Of a stretch of 64,000 nucleotides of DNA, positions 55,801 through 64,000 are shown piece after piece. The notes beneath the pieces are model-generated. The model searched no databases, had not been told where the DNA came from, and was given only the letters and a program-made list of their open reading frames with translations. A program made the position numbers and the translations under genes. This DNA is from Linyphia triangularis (lineage: Eukaryota > Arthropoda > Arachnida > Araneae > Linyphiidae). The stretch lies in contig OZ021726.1 in the NCBI GenBank assembly GCA_963978545.1, forward strand, positions 30,848,459 to 30,912,458, written 5' to 3'. How positions within the stretch are numbered: the stretch's first letter is position 1; each line of letters opens with the position of its first letter.

Positions 55801-57651
55801 CCTAAAGTTAAACATAACTCATGTGTGGGCACGCATAGAAGTTCAACTTAACATTTGAATTTGATTGTGGAAAAAATTCCACACTCTTTTAACTAGCAGA
55901 AAAAGGCAATTATTTTCTAAACAAAACAAATATGAACCAATGCATGAAATTATTAAATAAATACCTTGATTTGTTAATATCAATCACTTCTGGGGACTGT
56001 TTCGACCATGGCAATTCTGTCATGAGTTCAATATAATTTCTAAAAAAAAAAAAAAAAAAAAAATTTAAATGATTTATTAGGAAGATAATTTGATATTAAA
56101 ACATACATTTATCTGACTATGAATAAAAACTTTAAAAATTCAACTAATTTTTCAAATAAGAATCAACATATTACCGAGTTACAGCATGGTCTGGCATATG
56201 AGGTGGCATTTTTTTAAGTCTCTGAAAATTAATATATTAAAAGTTTTCAGTTTCAAGTTTTTACAAAAGTAAAAAAAATCATTTTTCGCAATCTAAATTA
56301 CTAAAATTCAGAAACAAACAGTTAAACTTTTCCGTTTACCTGTATTTCCCGCAAAGAAACATTTTTGGCATGCTCTGGCATTTCAGTATCTCTAAAATTA
56401 AAATAGAATAGTAAAAATGGTTAAATTTTGGATATATTATACAATCTGAATTTATTATATGATCTGTAAAAATACAAACCTAACTTTCTTTTCTAGCACC
56501 GCAATCTCATCTACTTTGTCAATATCTTCAAAGAACTTGCCACGAGTAAAAGGAAGTTTAGTAATATCTAGTGGACCAATATCATCCTTTCGAGCTTTTT
56601 GCAACAATTGTAATCCCTGTTTTGAGGAAAAAATTTATCTTGAAATGAAAATGCTACTCAAATTACCTTTTAATTAGCATGAACAATTTATATACATAAT
56701 ATCAAGATCCCATTATGCCATTACAAAGCAAATATCTAGTTGAATTATTTTCTCAGACAACAAAAAATAGTATTTTTTTTGTTTCATATTTTTCTATACT
56801 TAGTACTCTTCCATTTAAAGAAAATAACACTAAAACTTAAATGAGTAATGCCAATTCATAACACTGCTCCAAAAGTTTTTTTGCAGTGTGCAGTTTAATT
56901 TTTTTCTACCAGACAGTTAAAACACAAAATATAATTTCACTTTCAATCAGAGCAAAGCTAATGCTTAAGAAACATTACACTATAAATTCATAAGCAAGGC
57001 AGTGTTCATACTCATTTTCAGAAGAAAAAAAATTCCCTGAGTTTTTCACAGCCATATTTTCCATCATAGTCTTAATTATTTTTAGCGCCACATAAATACT
57101 ATCAAATCTCGATTACAGAAATTCTTCCAATAACTCGAAGAAGAAAAATCTTTTTCTTTATGAATAACTTTCTGCAAGTCTATATTATCAAATAATTCTG
57201 AAACTTTAACTCCTTGAGTTAGCGTTAAACAAATAGCACCGAAGAGTAGGATTTTTTTCCAGAGTAATAGTGACTTTTCCCAGGGTTTATTGGGGATTTT
57301 TCTCTTTTCCCTGAGTTTTTAAGGCTGATTTATTTTCCCTGGGTTTTCCAGGTTTTCCCTGTTCTCCCTGAGGCGTATGAACCCTGCAAGTTAATATTAA
57401 TGTATAATTTTAAATTGCATTTACTATGAATATCTTGTAGTAACCTCAAACCTAAATTGAAAAATAATTTATTTTAAAATAAATAATAAGTCACATACCT
57501 CAATTTGCCTCACTAATAATGGTAAAGTTTTTCTAAATCTCTCAGCTAAATCTACAGCATCCAAAATTTGTAGCCTCTCTGAATGTGATGCTCGAACAAT
57601 AGCTGCACATACATCAGGTAAACTTTCAGTGGGCAAGGAATTCAATAAGCG
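37767..57651 (-). CDS. LONP2: Peroxisomal Lon protease homologue, 15 exons, 5' end outside the window
   Basis: ATP-dependent serine protease of the peroxisomal matrix that degrades and helps quality-control matrix proteins. The exons join to 2010 bases, i.e. 669 residues plus a stop, without frame conflict. Order of parts: end of the Lon N-domain (residues 1-55), three-helix region, AAA+ module with Walker A GPPGVGKT (194-201), Walker B FLLDE (258-262) and sensor region FIATAN, then the proteolytic domain with KDGPSAG (catalytic Ser559) and GGIKDK (Lys602). The Ser-Lys spacing of 43 equals the family value. The protein ends SKL, a type 1 peroxisomal targeting signal, which separates it from mitochondrial LONP1. 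The mammalian protein has about 852 residues, so about 180 N-terminal residues lie to the right of the window. Introns are loaded with mobile elements. Confidence 0.96.
39475..39585 (-). CDS. LONP2: LONP2 window exon 14
   Basis: Encodes [16 protein letters not shown] with the catalytic lysine (second K of KDK), then [15 protein letters not shown]. Donor GTAATA, acceptor TTTAG. Confidence 0.95.
40491..42830. mobile_element. TIR element with CAGGGTGTCCAG ends
   Basis: The ends CAGGGTGTCCAG and CTGGACACCCTG are perfect inverted repeats. TTTAA lies at 40486-40490 and 42831-42835, and the uninterrupted sequence is seen in copy 2 of the host element near 54720. Subterminal segments rich in GTCGGGAAA and CTTGAAAT. 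No transposase frame recognised in 2340 bp. It is the innermost of a three-level nest. Confidence 0.82.
43516..43525 (+). promoter_or_regulatory. CRE-like palindrome in CAGGGGTC element copy 1
   Basis: GTGACGTCAC, conserved in copy 2 at 55373-55382 together with its flanks. Confidence 0.45.
45153..45356 (-). CDS. LONP2: LONP2 window exon 13, proteolytic serine
   Basis: Encodes [19 protein letters not shown], then [15 protein letters not shown] with the catalytic serine, and [13 protein letters not shown]. Donor GTAAGT, acceptor ATATAG. Confidence 0.96.
46281..46493 (-). CDS. LONP2: LONP2 window exon 12, start of protease domain
   Basis: Encodes [20 protein letters not shown], then [19 protein letters not shown] and [17 protein letters not shown]. 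Donor GTAAAC, acceptor TTTACAG. It is about 7 residues shorter than the human protein at the junction with exon 13. Confidence 0.96.
47356..47612 (-). CDS. LONP2: LONP2 window exon 11, AAA+ lid and linker
   Basis: Encodes [34 protein letters not shown] and a variable acidic linker, ending [19 protein letters not shown]. Donor GTATGT, acceptor ATTGCAG. Confidence 0.95.
47898..48440 (+). repeat. Four units of a ~150-bp minisatellite in a LONP2 intron
   Basis: Anchors of the type ACTTGATAGAATAC start at 47898, 48052, 48199 and 48348 (spacings 154, 147, 149). Units also share AGCAG(C/T)CTTTTAGTGACAG. Related units occur reversed at 25060-25400. Confidence 0.75.
49415..49550 (-). CDS. LONP2: LONP2 window exon 10
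   Basis: Encodes [20 protein letters not shown] and [20 protein letters not shown] in the AAA+ lid. Donor GTATGA, acceptor TTTTCAG. Confidence 0.95.
49827..50534 (-). mobile_element. Solo LTR (copy 3), uninterrupted
   Basis: On the - strand it runs from TGTTACGAATCTCTG to AACGCAACA, 708 bp. Flanks are ATAT and TTAT (one mismatch). It contains the TTGGCGA array (50220-50330), GGAAAGTTCTCC and GGAAGTTTCGC sites and a TATATAA box. It sits in the LONP2 intron between exons 10 and 9. Confidence 0.87.
50859..50955 (-). CDS. LONP2: LONP2 window exon 9
   Basis: Encodes [20 protein letters not shown] and [12 protein letters not shown] (sensor region and arginine finger segment). Donor GTAAGT, acceptor AATTAG. 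Confidence 0.96.
51516..51595 (-). CDS. LONP2: LONP2 window exon 8
   Basis: Encodes [20 protein letters not shown] and NCNFTD. Donor GTATCC, acceptor ATTTTAG. Confidence 0.95.
51820..51967 (-). CDS. LONP2: LONP2 window exon 7, Walker B
   Basis: Encodes [33 protein letters not shown] and [12 protein letters not shown] (Walker B). Donor GTGAGT, acceptor CATACCAG. Its first base completes an arginine codon with exon 6 across a GC-AG intron. Confidence 0.96.
52176..53353 (-). mobile_element. Tc1-type element relic in a LONP2 intron
   Basis: Inverted ends around GTGCATTACAAAATGATAG at the left and CTATCATTTTGTAATGCAC at the right, about 1.18 kb apart, with TA at the left border. The - strand carries decayed transposase ([23 protein letters not shown]) with stops, so it is non-functional. 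Confidence 0.8.
53562..53747 (-). CDS. LONP2: LONP2 window exon 6, Walker A
   Basis: Encodes [20 protein letters not shown] and [20 protein letters not shown] (Walker A), ending LGREFH plus two bases of an arginine codon. The donor is AG|GCAAGT, a GC donor. The GT donor 5 bases downstream would shift the frame and meet a stop in exon 7. Confidence 0.95.
53885..54190 (+). repeat. Tandem duplication, unit ~165 bp, in a LONP2 intron
   Basis: TAAATACCAAATATTTGTTG starts at 53953 and again at 54119. Flanking segments (TTTAACnnAAACTAACA; CATGCTGAGTG) are repeated in the same order. Confidence 0.7.
54417..55619. mobile_element. CAGGGGTC-family TIR element, copy 2, in a LONP2 intron
   Basis: Ends CAGGGGTC and GACCCCTG, flanked by CCCATC (54411-54416 and 55620-55625). 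Two ATATAGGA motifs near the left end and seven near the right end, all in the same direction. The interior includes CACGTGACGTCAC (55370-55382) and two short conserved frames, no recognisable transposase. Same family as 40178-43764, where the duplication is also 6 bp. Confidence 0.85.
55965..56039 (-). CDS. LONP2: LONP2 window exon 5
   Basis: Encodes [20 protein letters not shown] and INKS. Donor GTATTT, acceptor TTTTTAG. LELM.ELPW is a Lon family hallmark. Confidence 0.95.
56175..56221 (-). CDS. LONP2: LONP2 window exon 4
   Basis: A 47-base exon encoding [15 protein letters not shown]. Donor GTAATA, acceptor TTTTCAG. Confidence 0.94.
56340..56391 (-). CDS. LONP2: LONP2 window exon 3
   Basis: A 52-base exon encoding [17 protein letters not shown]. 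Donor GTAAAC, acceptor ATTTTAG. Confidence 0.94.
56480..56616 (-). CDS. LONP2: LONP2 window exon 2
   Basis: Encodes [20 protein letters not shown] and [20 protein letters not shown]. Donor GTTTGT, acceptor AAAACAG. It lies in the helical linker before the AAA+ module and is shorter than the acidic human equivalent. Confidence 0.94.
57000..57386. mobile_element. Short TIR element, CAG(G/T)GTTCATAC ends
   Basis: The left end CAGTGTTCATACTC and right end GAGGCGTATGAACCCTG are inverted. Flanks CAAGG and CAAGT suggest an imperfect 5-bp duplication. The right part holds repeated TTCCCTG motifs. Related in style to 32286-33124 and 40491-42830. Confidence 0.6.
57499..57651 (-). CDS. LONP2: LONP2 window exon 1 (first seen), end of Lon N-domain
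   Basis: Encodes [39 protein letters not shown] and [12 protein letters not shown]. Donor GTATGT. The acceptor (TTTTTTTAAAG) is weak, with a CTAAC branch-like site upstream. The frame shows the gene continues upstream to the right. Confidence 0.93.
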
Positions 57652-58342
57652 CTTTAAAAAAAGTTAGAACCAACAATTAAAGCTATAGTAAATAAAAAGT
57701 ATACAAAAAAAACTTTCTGTTAGACTAAATAAATCTGTTATTTTAATTTAGTACTTAATTGATAAAAAAATGTAATTTATCAATTTTTTTTTATCATTTC
57801 ACAAATATTTGATGCCTGAAGAAATAGTTACTTGAGTTAATTTCATCCTTTTTATATAAGTAATGTAAATCGAAACTTCAACTAATATTTCACACCTAAA
57901 AGAGTGGATTCAGATCACAACTACTTTTACATTTACAAATTAAGTACAGAATCATGTCGCATGTTACTCTTTGATGACTAAATTTCAGAAAATTTACGTA
58001 ATAATAAAATTGCTCTTAATTTTATAGGTAGTATGCTTAACTGAATGTTACTATGTGAACTAACTACTAATTATCTACATAAATAAAGTACCTGAAAGCC
58101 TTCTTAAAGGTAAAATTTTTATAATATATCTATTTACTAATTGAGTACCTGAGTTACGCTACAAAATTTAACTATGCGTATTTTAGCAATCAAAACACAT
58201 TCATGTATTCCACATTTTAGACTTTTGTTCCTGTTTCAACATCTAAAAATTGGTTTAACAAAATCGTATTACCTTACTTTATCTATGCTTGCCATAGTTG
58301 ACATTTGTTCAAATTTTATAATTGGGAATATTTTGTAAGTAG

Positions 58343-58540
58343 GACATTGAATATTCCTCGTATGGAGCATTTCGACTTCTTTTCGAACTCTTAAAATTAG
58401 TTTATCGAGATCACAATAGCTTATTTATATGTGCGAGGTCCCTCTTGGTTCCAATTTTCAGAGATGCGACGATAGTGGAAGTGAGACCTTTGAATATTCC
58501 TCATTTAGAATGTTTAGACTCTTTTCGGACCTTCTTCTAA
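58343..58540. repeat. Direct repeat, ~144-bp spacing
   Basis: TGAATATTCCTCGTATGGAG near 58347 and TGAATATTCCTCATTTAGAA near 58491 begin related segments that share CTTTTCG(A/G)AC. Confidence 0.45.
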
Positions 58541-58551
58541 GGCGCTAACGC

Positions 58552-58995
58552 CTAGAGCAGGCCAAGACCGTTCCAATAAGTTTTGGCCATCTTGATCTGT
58601 TGGATGCAATGGCTTTCTAGTTTATGACTCCAAACTGTCTTTAGGTCTCTCTCAACACTATCCAGCCACCTAGTAGGAGGGCGACCTCTTTTTCTAATTC
58701 CATCTGGTTTAGAGAATGTTATTTTTTTCATCGGATTATAAACTTCAGATCTGTAAATGTGTTCCAGCCACCGAAGACAGTTGGCTTTAATAACATGAAC
58801 TATGTCTGGTTTAAATTTTCTATAGATCCCGTGGCTGGTATAGGGTGAGCCATTTATTGTTTTCATAGACTGCTCCAAAGATTCTTATTATTTTTCTTTA
58901 AAAAATCATCAGTTTCTTCCGATTTATTCAGGGGCCAACACTCCCTACCACACAAGATCACAGATCGTAAGAGTGTTTTGTAGATATTGATATTT
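58552..58995 (-). pseudogene. LINE reverse-transcriptase C-terminal fragment
   Basis: The complement reads LLRSVILCGRECWPLNKSEE, a stop near 58868, then HVIKANCLRWLEHIYRSE, then RKRGRPPTRWLDSVERDLK. These are the usual post-RT motifs of RTE/jockey-like elements (YGSETW, LRWLGHV, RGRPxxRW). 5'-truncated and lying in the 5' intron of LONP2. Confidence 0.8.
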
Positions 58996-61207
58996 GTTTA
59001 AGTCAAAGAAATGTGCTCTTTAGTTGGCGGACCTTTAAAATCAATTAATAGAGATTGCAATAGTTTACTTTCAGTGGTGTAGTGTAAAATAAAAAGGTGT
59101 GGGAATGCTGTGTCGCGTCTTTACAATAAACGTAAATTTTTTTTTCTGTAAAGAGGGGGGGAGGGTAAAAATTACAGCTAAGAATAAATAACTTTATTAA
59201 TACTACTTTAATAACCTCAAAACAGATTATGAGCACCTCAAAAATTTAAAAGAAAATAAATTGTGTTTTGACATTTTTTATTTAAATAATTTTTTTAACT
59301 ATTAAGTTATAGGATTTTTAAACAATTTACTTTGCACAGCCCATTTTAATAGATAATTTAACACTTTTTAAATAGATTATCAAGACATTTTAAAACATAT
59401 TACTGGCACAATACTATACAAAATCTTTTAAACAGATTAATTTCATGATTTTTTTAACAATTTTCAATCAGAAAAATTTCTATGAGAGATCGAATTTCTA
59501 TTCATACACATTTGACTTAGAACTCCTTCTAATAGGGTTATCACCTGATATGTGTTTTCGGGACCTAGATTTAATATAATCATCTGACTTCCATAATTTC
59601 AGAGATGCCTTAACATGCAATGGGTTCGGATAAATTCCCAGACTCTAGCTCCTCGAAATATGTTTTCAAAATGATTTTAAAAGATTGCGATTGTTGCAGA
59701 TGTCAATTAAGAGTTTTAAGGTTTCTCTCCTTCTCGAGCTGAAAATGTAAATATATTTATATTAAAAATTAATATGAATTTTTTTCGTTTATTTAAATGC
59801 AATTACAGAGGGAGTAATGTTTTCGGTAAAAGAACAAACACCAAAATCAGGCTGATTTTACTAAATATTTTTGGCGCCTTAAATACAAGGCATGTAGCAC
59901 CGATACCTTAAATCAATTATAACAACGTTTGAAATATTCATAGTTTTACATTTCCTTTAAACGACACTTTATATTGAATTTAAGTAGACAAAAAATAATG
60001 CTTAGTGATTTTTTGATGCTAGGAGATTTACAAATCCGTTATTTATTTCCAAGTTCTTGTACGTAATAGCTACTTGATTGTGATACGGTAGGCAAACTCT
60101 GTCTGAATAATATTTTAAAAAGTATTATTTTGAAATTATTTACGATTGCTAAGAGTTTATTATTTAATTATTATAAAACACTAGGATGTTAGGGATCCTA
60201 GGGGAGTCTGACCCTAAAAACCCTCCCTCTGGATGCATGTTTGCTTGATAGACCCTTTCTTTCCTTTTTCAAAATTTGCTCCATGAATTAAAATGAAATT
60301 AACAGCTAGAAGCTCAATTGGAAAGTTAAAATCCATCAGTCGATTTAAAATTTCTTGATAAAATATTAATTTGTGTAGTATTCCAATCATCTCTAATTTT
60401 AAGGGGGATAACCAAATGTAGACCCATCCGGGAGCAACTTCTCCTTATCGTCGCCAATGCACAAGAGAAAATAAATTTTTCTTAAAGAATGTCTGCTGCA
60501 TTTTTGGAATAAACTCTCAAATAACTATAAATGTTTATTTCTAAAAACCCATTTCCAAATGGAAAAATAATTTACTTCTACGTTTAAAAATAAAATATGT
60601 TTGAATTGTTTTCCTACTATTTCACAATCCGATTTCGATGTATTATACCCATTTAAAAATATTAGAAATTTATAATAAGGAAAATGAAATATATAACATC
60701 AACAAATGTGAGTACTTTCACTTTTTGGAAAAGACAGACTTATTAGCTTAAGTGCCTGCAGCATTGTTTGTGGAAGTTTGCAAAGGGAAAAAAATTGTTT
60801 TTGTTCAAACCTTGATTTTTCAAAATATTTTGCTTCTTACAATGGCAAATATAAAATCTATTATTAAAAGGCACATAGTTTATTTTTTCCGGTGTATTTT
60901 TTCTTTACTCTACTTTTATAAGACTTTAAGCAATTAGGAGAATGCCAAGCGTCCTCCCATGCACCTTCCTGATTCCTCCCAATTTCATTATTTTTACATA
61001 TTAAGTTAAAGTAAGTAACAGTTAAAAAATCAATACAGTTATGAAAATATTTTGTCATGTTCAAACAACGTATCAATTTGATTTTCCCAATATCTGGCAA
61101 ACCAATATAAATGCATAATTTCGCGATCTCAAAACACCCTAAAAGCTCATACAAAATATCAACATTCTACACTTATTTATCTGGATTCTTAGGGCCCAAG
61201 TAGTTTA
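58996..61207. other. AT-rich non-coding stretch of a LONP2 intron
   Basis: No LONP2 N-terminal exon, other gene or clear repeat recognised. Confidence 0.45.
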
Positions 61208-61486
61208 TGTTGGGGATGGTAGCAGAGCGTGGTTGAGAGAAGCAACAACACTAGCGGTACAATTAGTTTATTAAGTCATTAAACCGCCACGGACACAGGA
61301 ACACACACATAACATTGGACAGTCAGAGGTAAATGAATAGAATACAATGAATGAATGAAATGAATGGCATACAGGCTAGAACAACAGTTTATATAAGCCA
61401 GCCACAAGGCGGCGCTGCTAGGCAGGGCAGTCCACAAGCAAGCAAAGGGGTGGAAATGAGTGACAGTGGATAACAATATCCCAACA
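61208..61486 (-). repeat. Copia 3' LTR
   Basis: On the - strand it starts TGTTGGGATATTGTTATCC and ends CCATCCCCAACA, 279 bp. It follows a polypurine tract (GTGGGGGAG) and contains a TTATATAAAC TATA box. Confidence 0.85.
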
Positions 61487-61504
61487 CTCCCCCACAATGT
61501 CAAC

Positions 61505-64000
61505 TCATTTATCAAAATATACAACAGTATCATCAATACCAAGTAATCTTAAACACTTATAATGCTTACAAGAAGGTAATGCTTTAGTTAAAATGTCAGC
61601 ACCCATATCATCTGTTGACACAAACTTTAAGTCAATTTGACCATTTTTTAAAGCATCTCTTACAAAATGATGTCTAATATCAATATGTTTTGTACGTTTA
61701 TGAAAAACTGGATTTTCAACCAATTTTATTGCTCCCTTATTGTCAGTGAGCATACGTACCTTTTCCAAATTACTATTACACAGTTCATTAAGTAACTTAC
61801 AAAGATATATCGCTTCTTTTGTACCATCAGAAATAGCCATATATTCTGCCTCCGTAGAAGACAGAGCCACAGTACATTGTTTTCTACTTTCCCAGCTAAT
61901 AGCACTTCCGCTAAGAATAAAACAGTACCCTGTGTATGACTTCCGGTCAAAAAGACAATTACCCCAATCAGCATCTGTATATCCAAACAATGATACTTCT
62001 GTACGTTGAAAAATAAGTCCAAAATTAATTGTTTTCTTTAAATAACGCAGAACTCTTTTCGCTGCAATCCAATGAGAGTTGTCATAACAAGTTAGGAACT
62101 GACTTAGCTTACTAACTGAATTAGAGATATCAGGCCTCGTACACGAAGCTAGGTATTGAAAACTACCAATCAATTCGCGGTAAGGAATCCCTTCCTCGCA
62201 TTTTTCGGCCTTCTCCAATTTAATACTAACATCCATTGGACAGGTAACAGGTTTAGCTTCCAACATATTAAAACGGTTTAAAAGCTCCCTTATGTAGCTC
62301 TGTTGACTCATAGTCACAACTCCGTTTTTCTGTTCAAAATTTATTCCTAAACAATATTTGACTAAACCAGCATATTTTACATCTAATTCTCTATTCATGT
62401 GAGTTTTAAATTTTTCGATCATATCCGGATTTTGAGAAATAAACAAAATATCGTCAACATAAACCATTATTATAGTTAAGCCCTTACTATCTTTAATGTA
62501 ATATGTACACGGATCTGCCTCGGTTTGTTTCGCACCAAAATTATTTAAAATTTCATTCAACTTAACATTCCAGCAGTATCCTCCTTGCTTAGTCCCATAA
62601 ATCCCTTTCTTTAATAAAAGAACTTTATCACCCTGATTTAAAGAATTTAAAATTTCATTTGCTCTTTCAGAAATTTCCCCATGGAGTTCCCTTTTATCGA
62701 TTATTCGTTTCAGGATTTCTCCAAAATAATCAGGACATTCCATAAAAACTTCTTCCTTTATTTCTCCATTCAAATAAGCAGTAGTTACGTCAAACTGATG
62801 AATTTCTAGGCCTAAATCTGCAGCAAGTGCACATAAAACTCGGATTGACCCTTGTTTTACCACTGGGCTGTAGGTGTTAAAATAATCAACATTATATTGT
62901 TGTGAGAAGCCTTGCGCAATAAAACGCGCCTTATACTTTAATAATGTTCCATCATCTTTAAATTTATTCGTAAGAATAAAGCGGCTCCCAATACATCTTT
63001 TAGAATCTGGCCTATCAACAATTTCAAAAGTATTATTTCGAATAATACTCACGACTTCATCAATCAAAGCATTAAACCATAACTCACTATTTTTATCTAT
63101 GAGCGCATTTTTAATCGGTACTTCCACATTAAAAATAAAATCTGCTTCGTCACGAATGATATCCCTATTGCGCAATGAAAGAATTCTTTTTCTTGATTCT
63201 TGTTGATCTAAAACTAAAGGTTCACTATCACCCATAACTAAAGTATTTTTCAATTGCTCGCTTACCAAAGATTTATTTACATCTAACTCCACATCCGGTT
63301 TGATTGACTGATATAGCATTGGATCGCTTCCAAGTTTCGATTCGTTTTCAATTGAAATTGAGGTTTCATTTATATTTTCTTTTTCTAAGAAATCTTGCAA
63401 TGTAACGGATTTATTATCGTATTCCTCAAAGAATTTTACGCTACGGGAAGTTATAACTTTATTTTCGTTTGGTAAATAAATTCGAAATCCTTTAGATGTT
63501 TCGGAATAACCACAAAATATTCCCTCTTTTCCCTTCGCTGAGAACTTATGTTTTCTATAATTATCGATATAAAAAGCTTTACAACCGAAAATCTTAAAAT
63601 AACTAACATTTGGAGTTACACCATTCCAAACTTCATAAGGGGTTTTTCCATTAAGTGAGCTAGTCGGGCATCTGTTTCGCAGATAATTAGCCGTATTTAT
63701 CGCCTCTGCCCATAGTTTAAGAGGTAATTTTGACTGAGTTAGTAAACATCTTGCAGTTTCAACTAAACTTCTATTTTTTCTTTCCGCTAAACCGTTTTCG
63801 GAGGAAGAAAAAGGTACGGTTAATCTATGCTCAATCCCATTTTTCCTAAGAAAATCGTCGAATTCCTTATTTAAGAATTCTCCCCCATTGTCGGTCATTA
63901 GTACTTTAATTTTAATCGATTTTTGGTTCTCCCATAAAGCCTTGATATCTCTAAATGCACTTAGAGCTTCACTTTTATGCTTTAAAAATTTAACTGCGCA
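61505..64000 (-). CDS. Copia pol: integrase, reverse transcriptase, RNase H; open at the right edge
   Basis: An uninterrupted frame of 831 codons plus stop, already open at 64000 (KFLKHKSEALSAFRDIKALW). Integrase core: TDNGGEF and ENGLAERKNRSL, then a copia-type linker (CGYSETSKGFRIY). RT: RFILTNKFKDDGTLLKYKAR, FDVTTAYLNGEI, GTKQGGYCW and the catalytic YVDDILF near 62450. RNase H: DADWGNCLFDRKSYTGYCF, ALSSTEAEYMAISDGTKEA and NPVFHKRTKHIDIRHHFVRD. It copies element RNA to cDNA and inserts it. No stop or frameshift is seen, so this copy may have been recently active. Confidence 0.95.
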   Translation of the reverse strand, partial: CAVKFLKHKSEALSAFRDIKALWENQKSIKIKVLMTDNGGEFLNKEFDDFLRKNGIEHRLTVPFSSSENGLAERKNRSLVETARCLLTQSKLPLKLWAEAINTANYLRNRCPTSSLNGKTPYEVWNGVTPNVSYFKIFGCKAFYIDNYRKHKFSAKGKEGIFCGYSETSKGFRIYLPNENKVITSRSVKFFEEYDNKSVTLQDFLEKENINETSISIENESKLGSDPMLYQSIKPDVELDVNKSLVSEQLKNTLVMGDSEPLVLDQQESRKRILSLRNRDIIRDEADFIFNVEVPIKNALIDKNSELWFNALIDEVVSIIRNNTFEIVDRPDSKRCIGSRFILTNKFKDDGTLLKYKARFIAQGFSQQYNVDYFNTYSPVVKQGSIRVLCALAADLGLEIHQFDVTTAYLNGEIKEEVFMECPDYFGEILKRIIDKRELHGEISERANEILNSLNQGDKVLLLKKGIYGTKQGGYCWNVKLNEILNNFGAKQTEADPCTYYIKDSKGLTIIMVYVDDILFISQNPDMIEKFKTHMNRELDVKYAGLVKYCLGINFEQKNGVVTMSQQSYIRELLNRFNMLEAKPVTCPMDVSIKLEKAEKCEEGIPYRELIGSFQYLASCTRPDISNSVSKLSQFLTCYDNSHWIAAKRVLRYLKKTINFGLIFQRTEVSLFGYTDADWGNCLFDRKSYTGYCFILSGSAISWESRKQCTVALSSTEAEYMAISDGTKEAIYLCKLLNELCNSNLEKVRMLTDNKGAIKLVENPVFHKRTKHIDIRHHFVRDALKNGQIDLKFVSTDDMGADILTKALPSCKHYKCLRLLGIDDTVVYFDK

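Larger units (their letters stand above)
61208..64000 (-). mobile_element. Ty1/copia retrotransposon, 3' part, continues past the window
   Basis: Pol frame plus a 3' LTR, in the order expected on the - strand. The 5' part (gag, protease, 5' LTR) is outside. It sits inside the LONP2 transcription unit, in the same orientation as the gene. Confidence 0.93.

Noticed and set aside
57652..61207. Possible additional LONP2 N-terminal exons
   Set aside because: Nothing resembling the missing ~180 N-domain residues was found on the - strand here; only a LINE tail and AT-rich sequence were seen.
1..64000. CRISPR arrays, tRNA and rRNA genes
   Set aside because: None seen; the repeats present are explained by mobile elements and minisatellites, and the tRNA-like heads belong to SINEs.

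Overview
The window is AT-rich eukaryotic DNA with multi-exon genes, GT-AG introns and a very dense load of nested transposable elements (BEL/Pao, gypsy and copia LTR retrotransposons, Tc1/mariner, hAT, MITEs, a tRNA-type SINE, LINE tails). The element mix and the gene structures fit an arthropod. A chelicerate such as a spider would fit well, but nothing here proves the lineage. No bacterial genes, rRNA, tRNA or CRISPR array were seen.

Layout: 1-5650 is a decayed BEL/Pao retrotransposon whose gag zinc knuckle was split by a Tc1-like element (496-1718) with DD36E spacing. 6411-13869 is a four-level nest: a solo LTR was hit by a nearly intact gypsy element (6835-13635, 333-bp LTRs), the gypsy gag was hit by a TIR element (8015-10004), and that carries a near-palindromic MITE. 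15873-19066 is a Tc1 element with a hAT element (16931-18898) inside its transposase. 19600-30300 is mostly non-coding, with a MITE, a promoter-like island near 20.4 kb with a possible small exon at 21.26 kb, a minisatellite, and two SINE copies.

Two host genes are supported. On the + strand, exons at 30.6, 36.1, 36.4 and 37.1 kb encode a homologue of human C18orf21 (UPF0711, a proposed RNase MRP subunit), with a promoter-like region just upstream. On the - strand, fifteen exons from 57651 down to 37767 encode the last 669 residues of the peroxisomal Lon protease LONP2. It has Walker A and B motifs, the Ser-Lys catalytic dyad 43 residues apart, and a C-terminal SKL peroxisomal signal. The first ~180 residues lie beyond the right edge. 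The two genes converge, with 427 bases between their stop codons. One LONP2 intron has a GC-AG junction that the reading frame requires.

LONP2 introns are filled with mobile DNA: a solo LTR nested with two TIR elements (40069-44406), a ~150-bp minisatellite (47.9-48.4 kb), a second solo LTR (49827-50534), a Tc1 relic (52.2-53.4 kb), a second copy of the CAGGGGTC element (54417-55619), a LINE tail (58.5-59 kb), and at the right edge a copia element with an unbroken 832-codon frame (61208 to beyond 64000). The most interesting non-gene signals are a heat-shock-element/TATA module and a TTGGCGA array in the solo LTR family, TIR families with 5-6-bp target duplications, a 150-bp minisatellite shared by two distant loci in opposite orientation, and a 12-bp palindromic motif shared by the two promoter-like islands.
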